In this document: positions 19,824 through 23,284 of the stretch, piece after piece
Position numbering within the stretch: the first letter of the stretch is position 1
How the letters are laid out: each line of letters starts with the position of its first letter
Assembly: GCF_000485595.1 (NCBI RefSeq)
Contig: NW_014578519.1
Span: 48,475 to 71,758, forward strand
DNA: 23,284 nt
Direction of reading: 5' to 3'
DNA from: Priapulus caudatus
Lineage: Eukaryota > Priapulida > Priapulimorpha > Priapulimorphida > Priapulidae
The notes under the pieces: model-generated
Databases searched by the model: none
Told to the model about the DNA's origin: nothing
The model's input: only the letters and a program-made list of their open reading frames with translations
Program-made: the position numbers and the translations under genes

Positions 19824-21894
19824 TTAGTGTAATAATAGAGCAGCAACTTGCAATTTGGTGTCATCACCTGTATCGTCTATGCACAGCAGAACATACTTCT
19901 TGGTGATTTCAGACACCTGCGCCACAGAATATCCCTTGTTAAACCTTGAAACTTTGTAAACACCAACGAGAGTGGAATCTAGTGGATACATATAGAAAGG
20001 TTCCACAGAACGAAATTTCTTGTAAACTATACAATCTCCTCCTTTTCCTCGAAAAAAGTTTCTTGCCAGACCAAGACAGTCTTTTACCATAATACAATTG
20101 TCACCAGCCTTTGTTTAAAGAACATAGTCATGCCCTGGAACATGGTACTCCTGGAACTGCATGGTAAGGTGAACATTATTGGGCAAGGGTCCACTGACAC
20201 GCTGCTTTTGCAAGGCAATCATGCCCACTGACAACAAAGAGAGGCTGCACAATGTACTGGGAATTTCGCTCCAACAATCTCTTCACGACTTGCTGAAGTG
20301 GCTGCCGAGATGCCCGTACAATTCGTTTCAGCTTTCCCAGAAAACTTTCAAATACAAAAGCCGACACATGATCTGGACATTCTAGTGGACCATACCGTCG
20401 CACAACATCTGCTAAATGCATCAAGCCATGCACATTATAGGAAATGCAGTGTTCTCCATACAACTCGCCAAAATGGGGAATGAACAATCGGAGTAAATCT
20501 TTAGAATAATCCACATACTCTGAGCACAATGATGGATTTAAAAGAATACCGACTCCAATAGACAGAAGAAGGAAGTTCTGATACATGGCATTGGGCAGTA
20601 TCTCCTTTAAAACAACAGGGCCAGTATAGATAAGGAACTGCCTCAATTCAGTTGCCTTTCATTGATCAAACTCATCCAGACCTTGGCTTCCTAGCAAATT
20701 CTCCTGGCAATGGATTTTTCAAGGAAAGCAGACTTTTGGAAATCTCATTGATGCTCTGTTTACCAAGCTTCGTTTCCAAGGGACCTTTCAGCCACATTGT
20801 GAGCAGTTTCTTCATGACCCCAAGACACACCAAATGCATGTAATCTAATGGGAACTTTGTGACCATTCCAATTCCAAGGGTAGCTAGTGGTGATGGCCCG
20901 TTGTGATGTTCCTCGTCTTCCATAGCAGTGAAAGATGCATCTGTACGTTTTGAAGCATTAAGTTCGGGGAATGTCATTCTCCTCTCAATATATAACCCAC
21001 GCTGAGTACAATTGTCACATCCCGCATACCCATTGTGACCTTTAACATTCTTCACAAATGCACGTGCTGGGGTATCACACACAAATGCTGATATCTCAAA
21101 GCTGTAGTGCAGATCATTGACCTTCCTTCTGCAGCAAAGTCACTTCTGTCTCTCCTGAAATATTCAGTCACAGAGTTTGGTTTCGACTTGCCAACGAATA
21201 ATCCAATGATAAATGGCTTCTTCAGTTCCAAACCCTCAAGAAGTCCCAAAATAGGCCAAAATTGAAGATTTGAACTCTTGAACAAAGGCAAGCCATCTAC
21301 ATTTATCTGCACTCTTAAAGTTCTAACATCTGTCTGCAGTTTGTATTTCTGCAAGGACTCTTTCAGACCACTTACAAGTCCAAAATGATAGTAAGAGCCA
21401 CCGGCTTGGTCAGTAACCACAACCTCAGATACAGTCTTGAGTAAAGTCCGTGGATCCTTTGGGAGGTTAGGATGTTCAACTTCGAGTACCTCCAGTAAAT
21501 CTCTAAGAGCTGAATGAGTTATCCTGTGTTTTACAGCCCAGTGAGCTAATCCATCAGCCAGTTGTGGGGTCTCATCTTCACTATCACAGGCAGTGACACT
21601 GGACCATGCAGGCTCCGAACTATCTGCATCCGAAATAGCATCCAGGCCTGCTGTTGGTACTGGTACATCTACTTCGGAAAATTCAGATTCTGAAGTGGAT
21701 GCATTTGCTTCTGGTCCACTGTCACCTTCCCCATTTCCACCAACAGACTCATCCCCATGGTCTTCTAGACTCGAATGTCCTAGCCTACCAGGTGTGCGTA
21801 CAACTAGACGATCACCTTCATTTAAGTCATTGATGTCCTCTAAATGGGCCTGCACCTGCGAAACAATTCTACGCCTTTTAGTCCACCTTGACAT
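19824..21894 (-). pseudogene. tnp2/CACTA-like transposase, broken
   Basis: The expected product is a DNA transposase of about 690 residues, close to the size I know for this animal family. I chose the start at 21894 (MSRWTKRRRIVSQ) because family members begin with a short basic stretch. An acidic, Ser-rich region follows. The conserved core includes INVDGLPLFKSSNLQFWPIL, KKPFIIGLFVGKSKP, FVCDTPARAFVK, a Cys pair in GYAGCDNCTQRG, FPLDYMHLVCLGVMKKLL, EFARKPRS, LRQFLIYTGPVVLK, YNVHGLMHLADVVRRYG and FVFESFLGKLKR. Conserved Asp, Asp and Glu in the first, third and last blocks may be the catalytic triad (inference). Lesions are frameshifts near 21115, 20680 and 20195, a TGA at 20659-20661 where the family has Trp, and a TAA at 20115-20117. 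The C-terminal segment ends LQVAALLLH. Assignment to Transposase_21/En-Spm is from memory of the family. Confidence 0.85.
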
Positions 21895-21937
21895 GTTACA
21901 CTGTACTTTCAAGTCATACGTATAAAGCTGATGTTAC

Positions 21938-21972
21938 CTCATACTCCAATAGCTGCAGTCCTCCGCCATCAT
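21938..21972 (-). CDS. Candidate first coding exon of DUF4806-like gene
   Basis: The 48-nt exon 21938-21985 is bounded by a TTTTCCAG acceptor and a GTAACA donor. It contains ATGATGGCGGAGG, coding MMAEDCSYWSM and ending with two bases (AG). The exon ending at 19373 begins with one base (A), so the junction makes AGA (Arg) and keeps the DUF4806 frame open. The tandem duplication places a second copy at 22191-22225. If the intron is retained, this frame stops at once with TAA at 21934-21936. The transposase ATG follows 39 nt later, so the unspliced RNA would carry a short upstream frame before the transposase. Confidence 0.55.
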
Positions 21973-22008
21973 AATTAATGAAGACCTGGAAAATAATCAT
22001 AAAAGTAC

Positions 22009-22009
22009 N
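22009..22009. other. Ambiguous base marking a probable assembly join
   Basis: This is the only N noticed in the window, and it sits exactly at the junction of the two duplicated 251-bp units. Confidence 0.9.
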
Positions 22010-22260
22010 ATGGTCTTCTAGACTCGAATGTCCTAGCCTACCAGGTGTGCGTACAACTAGACGATCACCTTCATTTAAGTCATTGATGTCCTCTAAATGG
22101 GCCTGCACCTGCGAAACAATTCTACGCCTTTTAGTCCACCTTGACATGTTACACTGTACTTTCAAGTCATACGTATAAAGCTGATGTTACCTCATACTCC
22201 AATAGCTGCAGTCCTCCGCCATCATAAGTAATGAAGACCTGGAAAATAATCATAAAAGTA

Positions 22261-22521
22261 TGTGATACTGTGTGTAAAGAGAATTTTGCATTTTATTTGC
22301 AATAAGTTTCTTTAAATGAAAATATGTGTATTGGTACATGACATAGTTGTTAAAAATCTCCCTATAACATACACGAGATCTGAGTTTGGGCAAATATGAT
22401 GTTCTCTTACTGTTTTTTTTACATCTTATCTGGGTTAAATTAGGTGGTTAAATACATTATAATTATTATTATTAATTATTATTATTATTATTATGGTTAA
22501 ATAATTGGGTTAAATACATTA
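22261..22521. other. Spacer with (ATT)n microsatellite
   Basis: No gene is seen. An (ATT)n run lies at about 22458-22494, and the 14-mer GGTTAAATACATTA occurs directly repeated at 22446-22459 and 22508-22521. Confidence 0.7.
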
Positions 22522-23205
22522 AAGGGATAGTAGACTTTACATTAAAGAGAGACTCTACGGATTTACTGCATATAACGTATTTACCGTATACAAATCGTCT
22601 ATACCAACACGGATTTTTACCAGAACCTAATTTGATTGTTACAATTAATTACACATCAACCGCTTAGCAACAATATTGAACGGCGCCATGGACACCCGGC
22701 CGGACTGCTGCTCTGCCACCCTGAAAAGAGTTGCGGAATTTGCCAATTTATTTGCACGTTACAGACCGACGGCTAATCACAATAAGTGTGCTTGCAATAT
22801 TATTCAACGACCGCCCTAAATGCTATTTTAGCCCCCCGGAACAGATGTTCATTTAGGACAAATTTATCATAATATAACAGAAACTATATGTTTCGTTTAA
22901 TAACTATAACTTATATAATAAGTATGATTACAATCCTTTGCTTTTAAATAATAAATAAGAAACACCCTCGGTCGTAGCCTGCTGGAAATGAGTTGGTTTG
23001 CCAAACTTAGGCAGAATCGTGTGCTTTGAAGTGGCGCCACCGTCAGTTGTAAATCAAAACTGCTAGTCGTTTTAGTTTAAAACATTTTATAGATTTTCTA
23101 AATTTGTGAGAACATGCCACTTTTAGATTTTGTAGCTCCCTCGAGCGTGATTTTAACCTAAATTAAATGAAAATAACCCCTAGAACCTAGAGTGAACTAT
23201 CCCTT
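22522..23205. mobile_element. ~684-bp non-autonomous element with AAGGGATAGT termini
   Basis: AAGGGATAGT at 22522-22531 is matched by its complement ACTATCCCTT at 23196-23205. Both are flanked by TTA (22519-22521 and 23206-23208). No open frame of note lies inside. A TWA duplication and an A/G-rich start fit PIF/Harbinger-like MITEs. The inverted repeat is short and imperfect beyond 10 bp, so the call is tentative. Confidence 0.55.
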
Positions 23206-23284
23206 TTAACATTAATTTAAATTAGGTATAATTCATAAATATAGGTTTAAAAATAAAAATAACTCAACTACAAATTAAAACTGA

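Larger units (their letters stand above)
14432..22260 (-). mobile_element. Proposed CACTA/En-Spm-like element with nested genes
   Basis: The transposase gene lies wholly inside the intron between a short ATG exon (21938-21972) and the next DUF4806-like exon (19373). Both genes are on the same strand and both are decaying. In maize En/Spm the transposase frames lie in the first intron of the accessory tnpA gene in the same way. I infer one element with two products from a shared 5' end. Outer limits given here are only the outermost exon and the end of the duplicated 5' segment; terminal inverted repeats and target duplications were not found. Confidence 0.5.
21757..22260. repeat. 251-bp direct duplication split by a single N
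   Basis: 21757-22007 and 22010-22260 are the same 251 bp with one difference noticed (T at 21975, G at 22228). Between them are C and N (22009). The duplicated segment holds the start of the transposase frame, its upstream region and the candidate first exon. The lone N and near-identity point to two contig ends joined without merging their overlap. Confidence 0.93.

Overview
The window is nuclear DNA from an invertebrate animal, most likely marine (cnidarian, sponge, mollusc, lancelet and similar are all possible). The reasons are spliced exons with canonical GT/AG junctions, a BEL/Pao LTR retrotransposon, a DUF4806-type gene, a tnp2-like transposase of the kind common in cnidarian and other invertebrate genomes, several MITE-like elements and abundant tandem repeats. 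I cannot name the species from sequence alone. No bacterial genes, rRNA, tRNA or CRISPR arrays are visible.

Layout. 1-3150 is non-genic: a two-copy tandem repeat, AT-rich diverged duplications and a (CG)n run. 3160-4440 is a polypyrimidine minisatellite whose long open frames are low-complexity artefacts. 4639-11161 is a decayed BEL/Pao retrotransposon on the minus strand. It has a 588-bp 5' LTR at the right, a gag-protease-RT-RNase H-integrase pseudogene carrying several frameshifts and stops, a small nested insertion ending in CAGGGGCG, and only the first ~226 bp of the 3' LTR at the left. 11391-11864 is a ~200-bp tandem repeat. 12470-12890 is an array of ~72-bp repeats rich in CCCATGTGGG. 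13491-13867 is a TAA/TTAA-flanked MITE.

14432-22260 (minus strand) is the most interesting part. Seven exons with matching splice phases give a ~380-residue DUF4806-like protein: a short ATG exon at 21938-21972, then 19141-19373, 17654-17759, 17024-17229, 15990-16225, 15282-15448 and 14432-14592. A separate transposase gene (19824-21894, tnp2/CACTA-like, now broken) lies entirely inside the first intron. This nesting resembles maize En/Spm, where the transposase reading frames sit in the first intron of the accessory tnpA gene. I therefore propose that both genes belong to one animal CACTA-like element, now degenerate. Its terminal inverted repeats were not found. A solo LTR of the same BEL family, with a perfect CACCT target duplication, sits in its second intron.

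The right flank has a 251-bp duplication separated by a single N (probably an assembly join), an (ATT)n microsatellite and a ~684-bp element with short inverted termini.
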